Notes under the pieces: generated by a model
The model's input: only the letters and a program-made list of their open reading frames with translations
Told to the model about the DNA's origin: nothing
The model's database searches: none
Source of the DNA: Luteibacter rhizovicinus DSM 16549
GTDB taxonomy: Bacteria; Pseudomonadota; Gammaproteobacteria; Xanthomonadales; Rhodanobacteraceae
DNA: 64,000 bases
Reading direction: 5' to 3'
Assembly: GCF_001887595.1 (NCBI RefSeq)
Contig: NZ_CP017480.1
Coordinates: 682,001 to 746,000 of the forward strand
Made by a program: the position numbers and the translations under genes
Part shown: one piece after another, positions 47,739 through 56,843 of the stretch
Position numbering within the stretch: the first letter of the stretch is position 1
How the letters are laid out: each line of letters opens with the position of its first letter

Positions 47739-50090
47739 TTACGGTGCCGACGGCGTCATCGAGTAAGGCAGTGACGCCGGGGTCTGGCCCCAGTCCTTCG
47801 CCGGCGTGGCCTGCATGGTGAAATGCAGTTCACCGCCGGCAACGATTTCCTCGTGACGCACAAACGTACGGTCCAGCGGCTGCCCGTTGAGGGTGACCTT
47901 GCCGACGTACGGATGCTTGGCATCGAGATGATCGGCCGAGACCACGAAGTGCTTGCCACCCGGCAGGTTGAGCGTGGCCTTCTCGATGAAGGGGCGCCCG
48001 ATCACGTACTGGTTGCTGCCCGGTGCGACCGGATAGAAGCCCAGCGCCGTGAAGATGTACCAGGCCGACATCTGGCCCAGGTCATCGTTGCCGACCAGGC
48101 CGGTCGGTGTCGGCGTGTACTGCGTCTGCATGATCTGCACGAGGCGTTCCTGGGTCTTCCAGGGCTGGCCCGCGTAGTCGTACAGGTAGGCCACCTGATG
48201 GCTCGGCTCGTTGCCATGCGCGTACCAGCCGATCAGGCCGGTGATGTCCTCGACGTGCGCGAAGGACTTCGGATCGACCTTGGCATCGAACACCGAATCG
48301 AGTTTCTTGACGAAGGCGTCCTTGCCACCGAGCGCATCGATCAGGCCGGCCACGTCCTGCGGCACGTACCAGGAATACTGCCAGGCATTGCCTTCGGTGT
48401 AGTCGCTGCCGTAGCCCGCCGACGAGGGATCGAACGGCTCACGGTAGTTACCGTCGCTCTTGCGCGCACGCAGGAAGCCGGTCTTCGTGTCGAAGCTGTT
48501 CTTCCAGTTGCCCGCCCGCTTGCTAAACGTGGCGGCGACGTCGTCCTTGCCCATGGCCTTGGCCATCTGCGCCAGCGACCAGTCGTCGAACGCGTACTCG
48601 ACCGTCTTCGAGGCCGCTTCCGGCTGGCGATCGATCGGCACGTAGCCGAGCTTCATGTAGTCGTCGATGCCGCCGTAAGGGCCATAGGTGGCACTGGCCA
48701 CCATCGCCTCGAGCGCCGCATCGGCGTCGTAACCCCGAATGCCCTTCATATAGGCATCGGCGATCACCGGCACGGCGTGGTAGCCGATCATGCACCACGT
48801 CTCCATGCCCTGGTAGGCCCAGATCGGCAGGATGCCAAAGGGGCTGGACTGGCGCGCGGCGATCAGCGAGCTGACGAAGTCGTTGCTCTTGGCCGGCTGC
48901 AGCAGGGTCATCAGCGGCTGCTGCGCGCGATAGACGTCCCACAGCGACCAGGTCGAATAGAAATCGAAGCCCTTCGCGGTATGCACCTGGTTGTCCGGAC
49001 CGCGGTATTCGCCGTTGACGTCCATGGACAGGCTGGGCGAGATCATCGCGTGGTACAGCGAGGTGTAGAAGGTCTTGCGGGTATCGGCCGGTGCCACGAG
49101 GTCGACCGTCGACAGCGCCTTCTCCCAGCTCTGCCGGGCTTCCGCGCGGCGGGCGTCGAAGTCGAAGCCCGCACCGTCCTTGTCGAGGTTGGCGATGGCG
49201 TTGTCTTCGCTCACCGAGGAGACGGCGACCTTGACGATCAGCGGCTTGCCCAGGTCGCCGAAATCGAACACGCCCTCGAGCGCGCGGCCGGTCATGGCGT
49301 CGACGTCCTCGGCACGATTGCCCGGGCCGCTGAAGCCCTTGTACGGCACGCCGGTCTCGCGGTTCTTCAGGCTGCGCGAGGCCAGCGGCTGGTTGAAGCG
49401 CATGGCGAAATACAGCTGGCGGCCCGGTGCCCAGCCACGCGTGGTGCGACCACCGGTGACCGTGCCGTCGGCATGGACGCGCAGGCTCGACCACAGCACC
49501 TTGCCGTCGTAGTCGTAGATGCTGGGGCGCAGGTCGAGCAGCAGATGCGCCGGCTTGCCCTTGGGGAAGGTGTAGCGATGCCAGCCCACGCGCTGGCCGG
49601 CGGTCAGTTCCGCGCGGACGTCGTAGTCGGCCAGCGTGACGGCGTAGTACCCTGCCTCAGCTTTCTCGCTCTTGTGGTCGAACCGCGAGCGATAACCGCT
49701 ACCGGGCTGGTCGGGGGAGCCGGGGTCCAGCTTCACGTCGCCGGCGATGGGCATGACGAGTACGTCGCCCAGGTCGGAATGGCCGCTGCCGGAGAAGTGC
49801 GTATGCGAAAAACCGAGAATGCTCGAGTCGCCGTACTGGTAGCCGGCGGCCCACTTGTATGCGTGCTTCACGTCGGGCATCGCCGTGTCCGGCGAGAGCT
49901 GGATCATGCCGAACGGCACCGTGGCACCCGGGAACGTGTGGCCATCCCCTCCCGTACCGATCATCGGATCGACAGCCGCATAGGCGGACGTGCCGCCCTT
50001 GTCACTGGAGGCTGCGGCGGCGAGCGCCGGCAGGGCAAGGCAGAGGGCGGCAGCCAGCAGGCCACGGCGCAAACGGATGGTGCTCGACAT
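47739..50090 (-). CDS. Secreted GH92 alpha-mannosidase
   Basis: This is a 783-residue secreted glycoside hydrolase of family 92, calcium-dependent exo-alpha-mannosidases acting mainly on alpha-1,2-mannosides of N-glycans. After the signal peptide (to about LAAAAS, residue 27) come the family blocks DPMIGTGGDGHTFPGATVPF, GFSHTHFSGSG and STWSLWDVYRAQQPL. The general-acid Glu lies in AHGNEPSHQVAYLYDYAG and the general-base Asp in VGNDDLGQMSAWY. GAGGGGA precedes ATG 50090. It is divergent from a LacI regulator and next to mannose-handling genes. Confidence 0.93.
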   Translation of the reverse strand: MSSTIRLRRGLLAAALCLALPALAAAASSDKGGTSAYAAVDPMIGTGGDGHTFPGATVPFGMIQLSPDTAMPDVKHAYKWAAGYQYGDSSILGFSHTHFSGSGHSDLGDVLVMPIAGDVKLDPGSPDQPGSGYRSRFDHKSEKAEAGYYAVTLADYDVRAELTAGQRVGWHRYTFPKGKPAHLLLDLRPSIYDYDGKVLWSSLRVHADGTVTGGRTTRGWAPGRQLYFAMRFNQPLASRSLKNRETGVPYKGFSGPGNRAEDVDAMTGRALEGVFDFGDLGKPLIVKVAVSSVSEDNAIANLDKDGAGFDFDARRAEARQSWEKALSTVDLVAPADTRKTFYTSLYHAMISPSLSMDVNGEYRGPDNQVHTAKGFDFYSTWSLWDVYRAQQPLMTLLQPAKSNDFVSSLIAARQSSPFGILPIWAYQGMETWCMIGYHAVPVIADAYMKGIRGYDADAALEAMVASATYGPYGGIDDYMKLGYVPIDRQPEAASKTVEYAFDDWSLAQMAKAMGKDDVAATFSKRAGNWKNSFDTKTGFLRARKSDGNYREPFDPSSAGYGSDYTEGNAWQYSWYVPQDVAGLIDALGGKDAFVKKLDSVFDAKVDPKSFAHVEDITGLIGWYAHGNEPSHQVAYLYDYAGQPWKTQERLVQIMQTQYTPTPTGLVGNDDLGQMSAWYIFTALGFYPVAPGSNQYVIGRPFIEKATLNLPGGKHFVVSADHLDAKHPYVGKVTLNGQPLDRTFVRHEEIVAGGELHFTMQATPAKDWGQTPASLPYSMTPSAP

Positions 50091-50124
50091 CGGTGGTTCC
50101 CCTCGGGTGGACGCGTTTCGAGTG

Positions 50125-50147
50125 GTCACGAACATTTGGATCGTGAC
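50125..50147. promoter_or_regulatory. Inverted repeat in the GH92/lacI control region
   Basis: GTCACGA (50125-50131) and TCGTGAC (50141-50147) are perfect arms nine bases apart, 35 bases upstream of the GH92 start. A second short palindrome, GCGAT-G-ATCGC, is at 50221-50231 close to the regulator start. Either could be an operator of the LacI-type protein; neither has the CG-centred form usual for LacI operators. Confidence 0.4.
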
Positions 50148-50259
50148 AAACAGACCAAAAGTAGCAAAGATGCCGCAGCCTCGCATGTTGCAGTGCGTGA
50201 TGCATCCCTTTCGCCGCCGAGCGATGATCGCCCGGTTTAGATCGTTTGAAGGAGTCATG

Positions 50260-51309
50260 ATGCCGAGGATCACCCCGCAGCGCCGCAAGGTCACACTCGC
50301 CGATATCGCCCTGGGTTGCGATGTGTCGCGGGCGACCGTGTCGCTGGTGCTGCGTGGCAGCCCCCTGGTCAATTCGGCCACCCGCGCGCGGGTCGAGGCC
50401 GAGCTGAAGCGCCAGGGCTATGTCTACAACCGGGCCGCAGCCAACCTGCGCCGGCGTACCTCCTCGAGCATCGGCCTGGTCGTCAACGACCTGGGCAACC
50501 CCTTCTTCGCCGAATTCGCCGCCGGGGCCGACGAAGCCCTGGCCAGCGCGGGTTACGTGACCCTGCTTGGCAATACCGGCGAATCGCCGGAGCGCCAGCA
50601 GGCGGTGCTCAATTCCCTGGTCGAGCACGGTCCGGCGGGCATCATCCTGTCCCCGGCCGAGGGCAGCGAAGGCGAACGTGTCCTGGCCGCGGTCGGCATG
50701 CATACGCCCCTGCTCGTCTTCAACCGCGAACTGCCCGACGACGACGGCACCCATCGCTGGGACACCCTCGAGATGGACAACGAGCACGGCGCCCGCCTTG
50801 CTACGGAACATCTCATCGGCCTGGGCCATCAGCGGATCGCCTTCTTCGGTGGGCATCGCGAGTCGAGCTCGGTGGAGCAGCGTCGTCGCGGCTACGCCAG
50901 CGCCATGAGCGCGGCCGGCCTGAAGGTCGATCCCGCGTGGATGATCGAAAGCGCACCCACCCGCCTCGAAGCCGCACGCCAGACCGGCGCGCTCTTCGCG
51001 CGCGATCCCGCGCCCACCGCGGCGGTTTGCTACAACGACGCCGTTGCGCTGGGCCTTATGCTTGGCCTGACCAAGCGAGGCCGTCGCCCGGGCGAGGACT
51101 TCGCCCTGACCGGCTTCGATGATGTCGCCGAGGCCTCGGTGTGCGTGCCTCCCCTGACCACCGTTGCGGTCGACCCGCGCGGTCTGGGTCGGCGCAGCGC
51201 CGAGCTCATCCTAGAAAGACTTCGTAATCCCGAGACGGACACGGCTTCCACTATCGCGCCCGTCCGGCTGGTCGTCCGCGAAAGCAGCTGCCCGCCGTCT
51301 TCTCCCTGA
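50260..51309 (+). CDS. LacI-family transcriptional regulator
   Basis: This is a 349-residue LacI/GalR regulator. The helix-turn-helix lies at the N-terminus (VTLADIALGCDVSRATVSLV, about 11-30), then the hinge NLRRRTSSSIGLVVNDLGNP and a periplasmic-binding-protein-like effector domain. Of two adjacent ATGs I prefer 50260, five bases after AAGGAG; ATG 50257 is only two bases away from it. It is divergent from the GH92 gene and upstream of the transporter-kinase-isomerase genes, so it likely controls all of them in response to a mannose-derived ligand. Confidence 0.9.
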   Translation: MPRITPQRRKVTLADIALGCDVSRATVSLVLRGSPLVNSATRARVEAELKRQGYVYNRAAANLRRRTSSSIGLVVNDLGNPFFAEFAAGADEALASAGYVTLLGNTGESPERQQAVLNSLVEHGPAGIILSPAEGSEGERVLAAVGMHTPLLVFNRELPDDDGTHRWDTLEMDNEHGARLATEHLIGLGHQRIAFFGGHRESSSVEQRRRGYASAMSAAGLKVDPAWMIESAPTRLEAARQTGALFARDPAPTAAVCYNDAVALGLMLGLTKRGRRPGEDFALTGFDDVAEASVCVPPLTTVAVDPRGLGRRSAELILERLRNPETDTASTIAPVRLVVRESSCPPSSP

Positions 51310-51329
51310 ACCCACCACTGGAGCGCCCC

Positions 51330-52649
51330 ATGGCTACCGCTTCCACGCCATTGCCCAACTCGTCGAATTCGACGGGCGCCGGCGACACCCGCTACACCTA
51401 TTTCCCGCTCGCCCTTGGCGTGATGACCACGATCTTCTTCATGTGGGGGTTCCTGACCTGCCTGAACGACATCCTGATCCCGCATCTGAAGGCCGTGTTC
51501 GAACTGAACTACGCCCAGGCGCTCCTGATCCAGTTCACGTTCTTCGGCGCGTACTTCATCATGTCGCTGCCAGCAGGCAGGATCGTCGCCGCCCTCGGCT
51601 ACAAGAAGAGCATCGTCCTCGGCCTGATCGTCGCCGGCATCGGCGCGGCCATGTTCTGGCCCGCCGCAGGCATGCGCCTCTACCCGTTCTTCCTCGGTGC
51701 GCTGTTCATCCTCGCCACGGGCATCACGGTGCTGCAGGTGGCTGCCAACGCGTACGTCGCCCTGCTCGGCCCTGAGAAGACCAGCTCCAGCCGCCTCACC
51801 CTGGCGCAGGCGCTGAATTCGTTCGGCACCTTCCTGGCCCCGTTCTTCGGCGGCTTCCTGATCCTGTCCAACGCGGTCAAGAGCAGCGCGGACATCGCCA
51901 AGCTCTCGGCAGCGGAGCAGGTCACCTACCGCGCCCAGGAAGCATCCACGGTGCAGGGTCCGTACATCGGCCTGGCCATCGTGCTGGTGCTGCTGGCGGT
52001 CGGCGTGTACCTGTTCAAGCTGCCGGCGCTCGAAGAGACCACCGAAAAGGCCGACGACAGCCACCACTCGCTGATGGATGCCCTCAAGACCCCGCACGTG
52101 TTCTTCGGCGTGCTCGGCATCTTCTTCTACGTCGGCGGCGAAGTGTCGATCGGCAGCTTCATGATCAACTACCTGCAGCTGCCCGAGATCGGCAACATGT
52201 CGGGCGAGATCGCCGCCAGCCACGTGGCGTTCTATTGGGGTGGCGCGATGGTCGGCCGCTTCATCGGCTCGGCCCTGCTGGCCCGCTTCTCGCCGCGCAA
52301 GCTGCTCGCTGCTTTCGCCGTGATCAACATGCTGCTGGTCATCACCACGATAGTCACCACGGGCACGGTCGCCGTCTACAGCATCGTGGCCATCGGCCTG
52401 TTCAACTCGATCATGTTCCCGACGATCTTCTCGCTCGGTATCGAGCGCATGGGTCCGCTGACCGGCAAGGCCTCGAGCCTGCTGATCATGGCCATCGTCG
52501 GTGGCGCGCTGATTCCGTGGTTCCAGGGCGTCGTTGCCGATCACATCGGCCTGCAGCACGCCTTCTTCATCCCGCTCATCTGCTACGCCTACATCGTGTT
52601 CTACGGCCTCAGTGGTTCCAAGGTCCGTTCGGTGCCTGTCGCGCGTTAA
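51330..52649 (+). CDS. Sugar:proton symporter, FucP/GluP family
   Basis: This is a 439-residue MFS protein with 12 TM helices. The FucP-type opening GVMTTIFFMWGFLTCLNDIL (about 30-50) and GAYFIMSLPAGRIVAALGYK are characteristic. A central cytoplasmic loop (about 232-250, ETTEKADDSHHS) splits the two six-helix halves. Family members take up L-fucose, glucose, galactose or mannose with protons. The neighbours suggest mannose as substrate. It starts 20 bases after lacI, with GGAG before the ATG. Confidence 0.9.
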   Translation: MATASTPLPNSSNSTGAGDTRYTYFPLALGVMTTIFFMWGFLTCLNDILIPHLKAVFELNYAQALLIQFTFFGAYFIMSLPAGRIVAALGYKKSIVLGLIVAGIGAAMFWPAAGMRLYPFFLGALFILATGITVLQVAANAYVALLGPEKTSSSRLTLAQALNSFGTFLAPFFGGFLILSNAVKSSADIAKLSAAEQVTYRAQEASTVQGPYIGLAIVLVLLAVGVYLFKLPALEETTEKADDSHHSLMDALKTPHVFFGVLGIFFYVGGEVSIGSFMINYLQLPEIGNMSGEIAASHVAFYWGGAMVGRFIGSALLARFSPRKLLAAFAVINMLLVITTIVTTGTVAVYSIVAIGLFNSIMFPTIFSLGIERMGPLTGKASSLLIMAIVGGALIPWFQGVVADHIGLQHAFFIPLICYAYIVFYGLSGSKVRSVPVAR

Positions 52650-52720
52650 GCCCCATGGCGACGGCCGGCCTCGCGCCGGCCGTCGTGTAGTACTTTCTTG
52701 CCCCAAGGACAGGCCGCAGC

Positions 52721-53701
52721 ATGTCTTCCATCCTCTGCTTCGGCGAGGCGCTGATCGATTTCCACGCACAGCCCCAGGGCGGCGCCGGTCAGCCTCCCGC
52801 TTTCGTTCCCTTTGCCGGCGGTGCGCCGGCCAATGTCGCGGTCGCCGCGGCACGCCTCGGCGCCCACGCCCGCTTTGCCGGCATGCTCGCACGCGACATG
52901 TTTGGTGATTTTCTTTTCAAGAGCCTGACCGAGCTTGGCGTCGGTACGGACGACATCGCGCGTACCGATGAGGCACGCACCGCCCTGGCCTTCGTCGCCC
53001 ATGACGAAAAGGGCGATCGCAGCTTCAGTTTCTATCGTCCGCCTGCCGCGGACCTGCTGTTCCGTCCCGAGCATTTCCGCAAGGAATCGTTCGAGGATCT
53101 GTCGATCTTCCACGTCTGCTCCAACTCGCTCACCGAAGCGGCGATCGCCGCGACGACGGTCGAGGGCATGCGCCGTGCACGTACCGCCGGTGCGCTTGTC
53201 AGCTTCGACATGAACCTGCGCCCTGCCCTTTGGCCGGCCAGCGAGGCACCGCTGCCCCGGTTGTGGGAAGCGCTGTCCGAAGCGGACGTGATCAAGCTGA
53301 GTGCCGAAGAGTTCGCCTTCATCCACGCCGGAGCCGGCTCGGACGACGCCGTGCTCGAACGCCTCTGGCGCGGCAAGGCCCGCTTGCTGCTGGTCACCGA
53401 CGGCGCGGAACCGATGCAGTGGTTCTCCCGCTCCGCACGCGCCACCGTGAAGGGCTATGCCGTGGAAGCCGTGGACACGACCGCCGCGGGCGACGCCTTC
53501 GTCGGTGGATTGCTGGCCCGCCTCGCCGCGGAAGACGTCACGCCCGCGACCTTCGACGCGCTGGTTGCCGACACGGACCGCCTCGACGATCTGATCCGCT
53601 TCGCCGCAGCCTGTGGTGCGATCACCGCCACCCGCAAGGGCTCGTTTACTGCCATTCCCGACCAGGCCGAAGTCAGGGCCTTCATGGAGAAGCACGCATG
53701 A
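52721..53701 (+). CDS. PfkB-family sugar kinase, probable fructokinase
   Basis: This is a 326-residue ribokinase-family enzyme with the N-terminal GEALIDFH and GGAPANVAVAAARLGA blocks and the C-terminal signature DTTAAGDAFVGGLL (catalytic Asp). The first Gly of the usual DTTGAGD is Ala. With the isomerase next to it converting mannose to fructose, fructose-6-phosphate is the expected product. Its TGA overlaps the isomerase ATG by four bases, which supports a joint pathway. Other ketose or aldose substrates cannot be excluded. Confidence 0.88.
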   Translation: MSSILCFGEALIDFHAQPQGGAGQPPAFVPFAGGAPANVAVAAARLGAHARFAGMLARDMFGDFLFKSLTELGVGTDDIARTDEARTALAFVAHDEKGDRSFSFYRPPAADLLFRPEHFRKESFEDLSIFHVCSNSLTEAAIAATTVEGMRRARTAGALVSFDMNLRPALWPASEAPLPRLWEALSEADVIKLSAEEFAFIHAGAGSDDAVLERLWRGKARLLLVTDGAEPMQWFSRSARATVKGYAVEAVDTTAAGDAFVGGLLARLAAEDVTPATFDALVADTDRLDDLIRFAAACGAITATRKGSFTAIPDQAEVRAFMEKHA

Positions 53702-54918
53702 CGAACTACCCCCTCCCCGATTTTCACAACGTGGATGTACTGCGCGACCACGTCGCCAAGACCATGGCTTTCTACAAGCCGAACGAAGTCGACACGGCGG
53801 GCGGTTTCTTCCAGTACTTCAAGGACGATGGCACGGTGTACGACCGCAGCCACCGTCACCTGGTGTCGAGCACGCGCTTCGTCTTCAATCACGCCATGGC
53901 TTACCTTGAATTCAAGAAGCCGGAAGACAAAGACCTTGCGATGCATGGTCTGAAATACCTGCGCGACGTGCACCTGAATCCCGAGACAGGCGGTTACGCC
54001 TGGACGATCGCCGACGGCAAGCGCGACGACCAGATGAACCACTGCTACGGTCTCGCGTTCATGCTGCTGGCCTATTCGTGCGGCGTGAAAGTCGGCTTCA
54101 ACGAAGCGAAAGCGTGGCAGGGCGAGATCTGGGACCTGCTCGAGAAGCGTTACTGGGAGCCGGACTACGGCCTGTACCGCGACGAGGCCGACAAGGACTG
54201 GAACTTCACCGGTTACCGCGGCCAGAATGCGAACATGCACATGACCGAGGCGATGATCGCCGCGTGGGAAGCCACGAAGGACGACCGCTACCTCGATCGC
54301 GCCCTGCTGCTGGCCGAGAACATGACCCAGCGCCAGGCCGGCCTGACGCCGCAGAAGCTGGTGTGGGAGCACTACCACAGCGACTGGACGATCGACTGGG
54401 AATACAACCTCGACAATCCCAAGCACCTGTTCCGCCCGTGGGGCTTCCAGCCCGGTCACCAGACCGAATGGGCGAAGCTGCTGATGATGCTCGAGCGCTA
54501 CACCAAGGGCACGCCGAAGCATAAGAGCTGGCTGGTACCGACCGCGAAGCACCTGTTCGACGAGGCGCTCGACAAGGCCTGGGACACCGAATACGGCGGC
54601 ATCGCCTATGGATTCTCGCCCGAAGGCGACGTCTGCGACGACGACAAGTATTTCTGGGTGCAGGCCGAGTCGCTCGGTGCGGCCCAGCTGCTTTTCGAGA
54701 CGACGGGCGAAGCGAAATACGACCAGGCCTACGAGAAGATCTGGGCCTACAGTTGGGAGCATTTCGTCGACCACACGTACGGTGCGTGGTATCGCATCCT
54801 CAATCGCAAGAACGAGAAGTACGACGACGAGAAGAGCCCCGCCGGCAAGACCGACTATCACACGATGGGCGCGTGCTACGAAATCATGGCCTCGCTCCGC
54901 CGCATGCAGTCGAAATAA
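53698..54918 (+). CDS. AGE-family aldose-ketose isomerase, probable mannose isomerase
   Basis: This is a 406-residue (alpha/alpha)6-barrel protein of the N-acylglucosamine 2-epimerase family. Typical blocks are SSTRFVFNHAMAYLEF near 52-67, NANMHMTEAMIAAWEAT (about 178) and the two catalytic-type His regions RPWGFQPGHQTEWAKLL (about 245) and DYHTMGACYEIM near the end. This composition is that of YihS/mannose isomerase rather than RenBP. With the GH92 mannosidase and fructokinase as partners, the reaction mannose to fructose is the best reading. Confidence 0.88.
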   Translation: MTNYPLPDFHNVDVLRDHVAKTMAFYKPNEVDTAGGFFQYFKDDGTVYDRSHRHLVSSTRFVFNHAMAYLEFKKPEDKDLAMHGLKYLRDVHLNPETGGYAWTIADGKRDDQMNHCYGLAFMLLAYSCGVKVGFNEAKAWQGEIWDLLEKRYWEPDYGLYRDEADKDWNFTGYRGQNANMHMTEAMIAAWEATKDDRYLDRALLLAENMTQRQAGLTPQKLVWEHYHSDWTIDWEYNLDNPKHLFRPWGFQPGHQTEWAKLLMMLERYTKGTPKHKSWLVPTAKHLFDEALDKAWDTEYGGIAYGFSPEGDVCDDDKYFWVQAESLGAAQLLFETTGEAKYDQAYEKIWAYSWEHFVDHTYGAWYRILNRKNEKYDDEKSPAGKTDYHTMGACYEIMASLRRMQSK

Positions 54919-54931
54919 TCGTGATGCCATG

Positions 54932-54966
54932 CATCGGTGCGAGCGGCTACTGCCCTCGCACCGATG
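54932..54966. terminator. Hairpin between convergent isomerase and ligD genes
   Basis: CATCGGTGCGAG (54932-54943) and CTCGCACCGATG (54955-54966) are perfect 12-bp arms with an 11-base loop, ending exactly at the ligD stop codon. It fills the 48-base gap of two convergent genes. It has no T tract, so it may block read-through or protect 3' ends rather than terminate by itself. Confidence 0.55.
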
Positions 54967-55839
54967 TCACGGCAACGCCTGCTTCAACGACGCGATGCCT
55001 TCCCACGGATCCGTCTCGCTCGACCTGGCCCGCTTCAGGGCCTTTGCCATGTCGAAGGCACCCCCGCCCTTCAGCCGGGCGATCTCGTCCCAGCGCAAGG
55101 GCATCGCCACCGGGGCCCCCGGACGCGCACGCAACGACCATCCCGTGACACTCGTGGCGCCGCGCGTATTGCGCAGCCAGTCGATGAAGATCAGTCCCTC
55201 GCGCTTGGCCTTGCTCGCTTCGGCGATGTAGCCCTGCGGACTGTCGGCGACCATCGCGTCCGCGATGCCTTCGCAGAAGGCTTTGACTTTGCCCCATGCC
55301 GGACCACGCCGAAAGGGCACGACCACGTGCAGGCCTTTGCCACCCGACGTGCGGACGAAGCTTTCCAGGCCCTGGCCCTGGAGTCGCTCGCGGATCTCGC
55401 GTGCGCAGGCCACGATGGCTTTCCAGTCGACGCCCTCGGACGGATCGATGTCGAAAATGAGTCGATCGGGTTGATCGGGCTTGTCCACGCGGGCACCCCA
55501 GGGATGGAACTCGAGCGTGTTCATCTGGACGAGCTCAAGCACGCCTTCGACGTCGTCGACATACAGGTACTCCGCGTCGCCGCCGTCCTTCTCTTTCAGT
55601 GCTACCGCCTTGACGTGCCTGCCGAGCGCACTGGCATGGTGCTTCTGGAAGAAACAGGCTCCGCTGGTGCCCCGAGGGCAGCGGACGACCGATAGCGGTC
55701 GGCCGCGAAGCTCGGGCAGCATGTGCGGTGCCACTGCCTCGTAGTAGGTGGCGACATCGCCCTTGGTCGGGCCGCCATCGCCGAACACCTCCCGATCCGG
55801 GTGGGTGATGGCGACGCCGTCGACGATCAGCGGCTCCAT
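54967..55839 (-). CDS. Stand-alone LigD polymerase domain (NHEJ PrimPol)
   Basis: This is a 290-residue archaeo-eukaryotic primase-type polymerase, the POL module of bacterial LigD. The catalytic acidic motif is LIFDIDPSEGVDW and the phosphate-binding segment SGGKGLHVVVPF. Length fits a complete POL domain and it has neither the ligase nor the phosphoesterase module. It starts four bases after the ku stop, so Ku and polymerase form one unit for fill-in at double-strand breaks. A separate LigD ligase must come from elsewhere. Confidence 0.9.
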   Translation of the reverse strand: MEPLIVDGVAITHPDREVFGDGGPTKGDVATYYEAVAPHMLPELRGRPLSVVRCPRGTSGACFFQKHHASALGRHVKAVALKEKDGGDAEYLYVDDVEGVLELVQMNTLEFHPWGARVDKPDQPDRLIFDIDPSEGVDWKAIVACAREIRERLQGQGLESFVRTSGGKGLHVVVPFRRGPAWGKVKAFCEGIADAMVADSPQGYIAEASKAKREGLIFIDWLRNTRGATSVTGWSLRARPGAPVAMPLRWDEIARLKGGGAFDMAKALKRARSSETDPWEGIASLKQALP

Positions 55840-55843
55840 GGCG

Positions 55844-56842
55844 TCAGCCCGCCTTTCGACGCGTGGCGGGCGCTTTCCGCGCGGCTGTCTTGGCGGGGGC
55901 GCCCTTCTTCTTTGTTGCGCTCTTGGCCGTCGCGACCTTGGCAGTCGCCGCCTTCGCCGGCGCTTTCCTGCCGGCCGCTTTTTTTGCCGGCCCCGACTTG
56001 GCTGCCTTCTTCGTTGCCTCGATCGTCTTCTTCGCCGGCGTACGGTTCTTCGCGCCCAGGCTCTTCTTCAGCAAGGCCATGAAGTCCACGACATTGGTCG
56101 TTGCGTTTTCGGGCGTGCGGTCGTCCTCTTCGATGGTTGCCGTGACGCCCTTACTCTTGAGCCGCTTCTCGATGACGGCACGCAACTTGTCGCGGAAGTC
56201 GTCGCGATAATCGCCGGGTTTCCAGTCGCTCGACATCGAGGCGATGAGGTCCTTGGCCATGTCGATCTCGCGGGGCGAGATGCGGTAGTCGGCCGTGGAT
56301 TTACCTGGCAGCTCGAAGTCGTCAGCGTCGACGATTTCCGACTCGTACCGCAGGATGTTGAGGACCAGCGCATCACCTTGCGGAAGCACGGCGGCGAGAT
56401 ACTCCTTGGTGCGGATGACCACCCGCGCGATGCCGATCTTGTTGGTCTTTTTCAGGGTTTCGCGCAGCAGCACATAGCCCTTCTCGGCCTTCTTGGCCGG
56501 CAGCAGGATGTACGGCTTCTCGAAATAGGCGGGGGCTATCTGGCCGGCATCGACGAAGGTGTCGATCTCGACGGTTTCATGCGCCTCGCTGGCCGCGTTC
56601 TTGATGTCTTCCTCCTCGAGGACGACATAACTACCCTTCTGGTACTCGAAGGCCTTGACGATGTCCTTCCAGGGCACCTCTTCGCCGGTATCGGCGTTGA
56701 CCCGCTCGTAGCGCACGGGCGTATTGCTACGCTGGTCGAGCATGCGGAAGTGGATGTCGCTACGGCGCTCTCCGGACATCAGCCGGATCGGTACGTTGAG
56801 CAGGCCGAACGACAGGGTACCGGTCCAGATGGGGCGGGCCAT
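55844..56842 (-). CDS. ku: DNA end-binding protein Ku
   Basis: This is a 332-residue bacterial Ku. The N-terminal MARPIWTGTLSFGLLNVPIR is diagnostic, and the bridging core runs to about residue 255 (ISPREIDMAKDLIASM). A very basic Lys/Ala/Pro tail of roughly 70 residues follows (repeated AKKA and TAK units), longer than in minimal Ku proteins and typical of forms whose tail binds DNA internally. It is first of a two-gene operon with the LigD polymerase. Its ribosome site AGGA lies inside a strong hairpin. Confidence 0.95.
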   Translation of the reverse strand: MARPIWTGTLSFGLLNVPIRLMSGERRSDIHFRMLDQRSNTPVRYERVNADTGEEVPWKDIVKAFEYQKGSYVVLEEEDIKNAASEAHETVEIDTFVDAGQIAPAYFEKPYILLPAKKAEKGYVLLRETLKKTNKIGIARVVIRTKEYLAAVLPQGDALVLNILRYESEIVDADDFELPGKSTADYRISPREIDMAKDLIASMSSDWKPGDYRDDFRDKLRAVIEKRLKSKGVTATIEEDDRTPENATTNVVDFMALLKKSLGAKNRTPAKKTIEATKKAAKSGPAKKAAGRKAPAKAATAKVATAKSATKKKGAPAKTAARKAPATRRKAG

Positions 56843-56843
56843 G

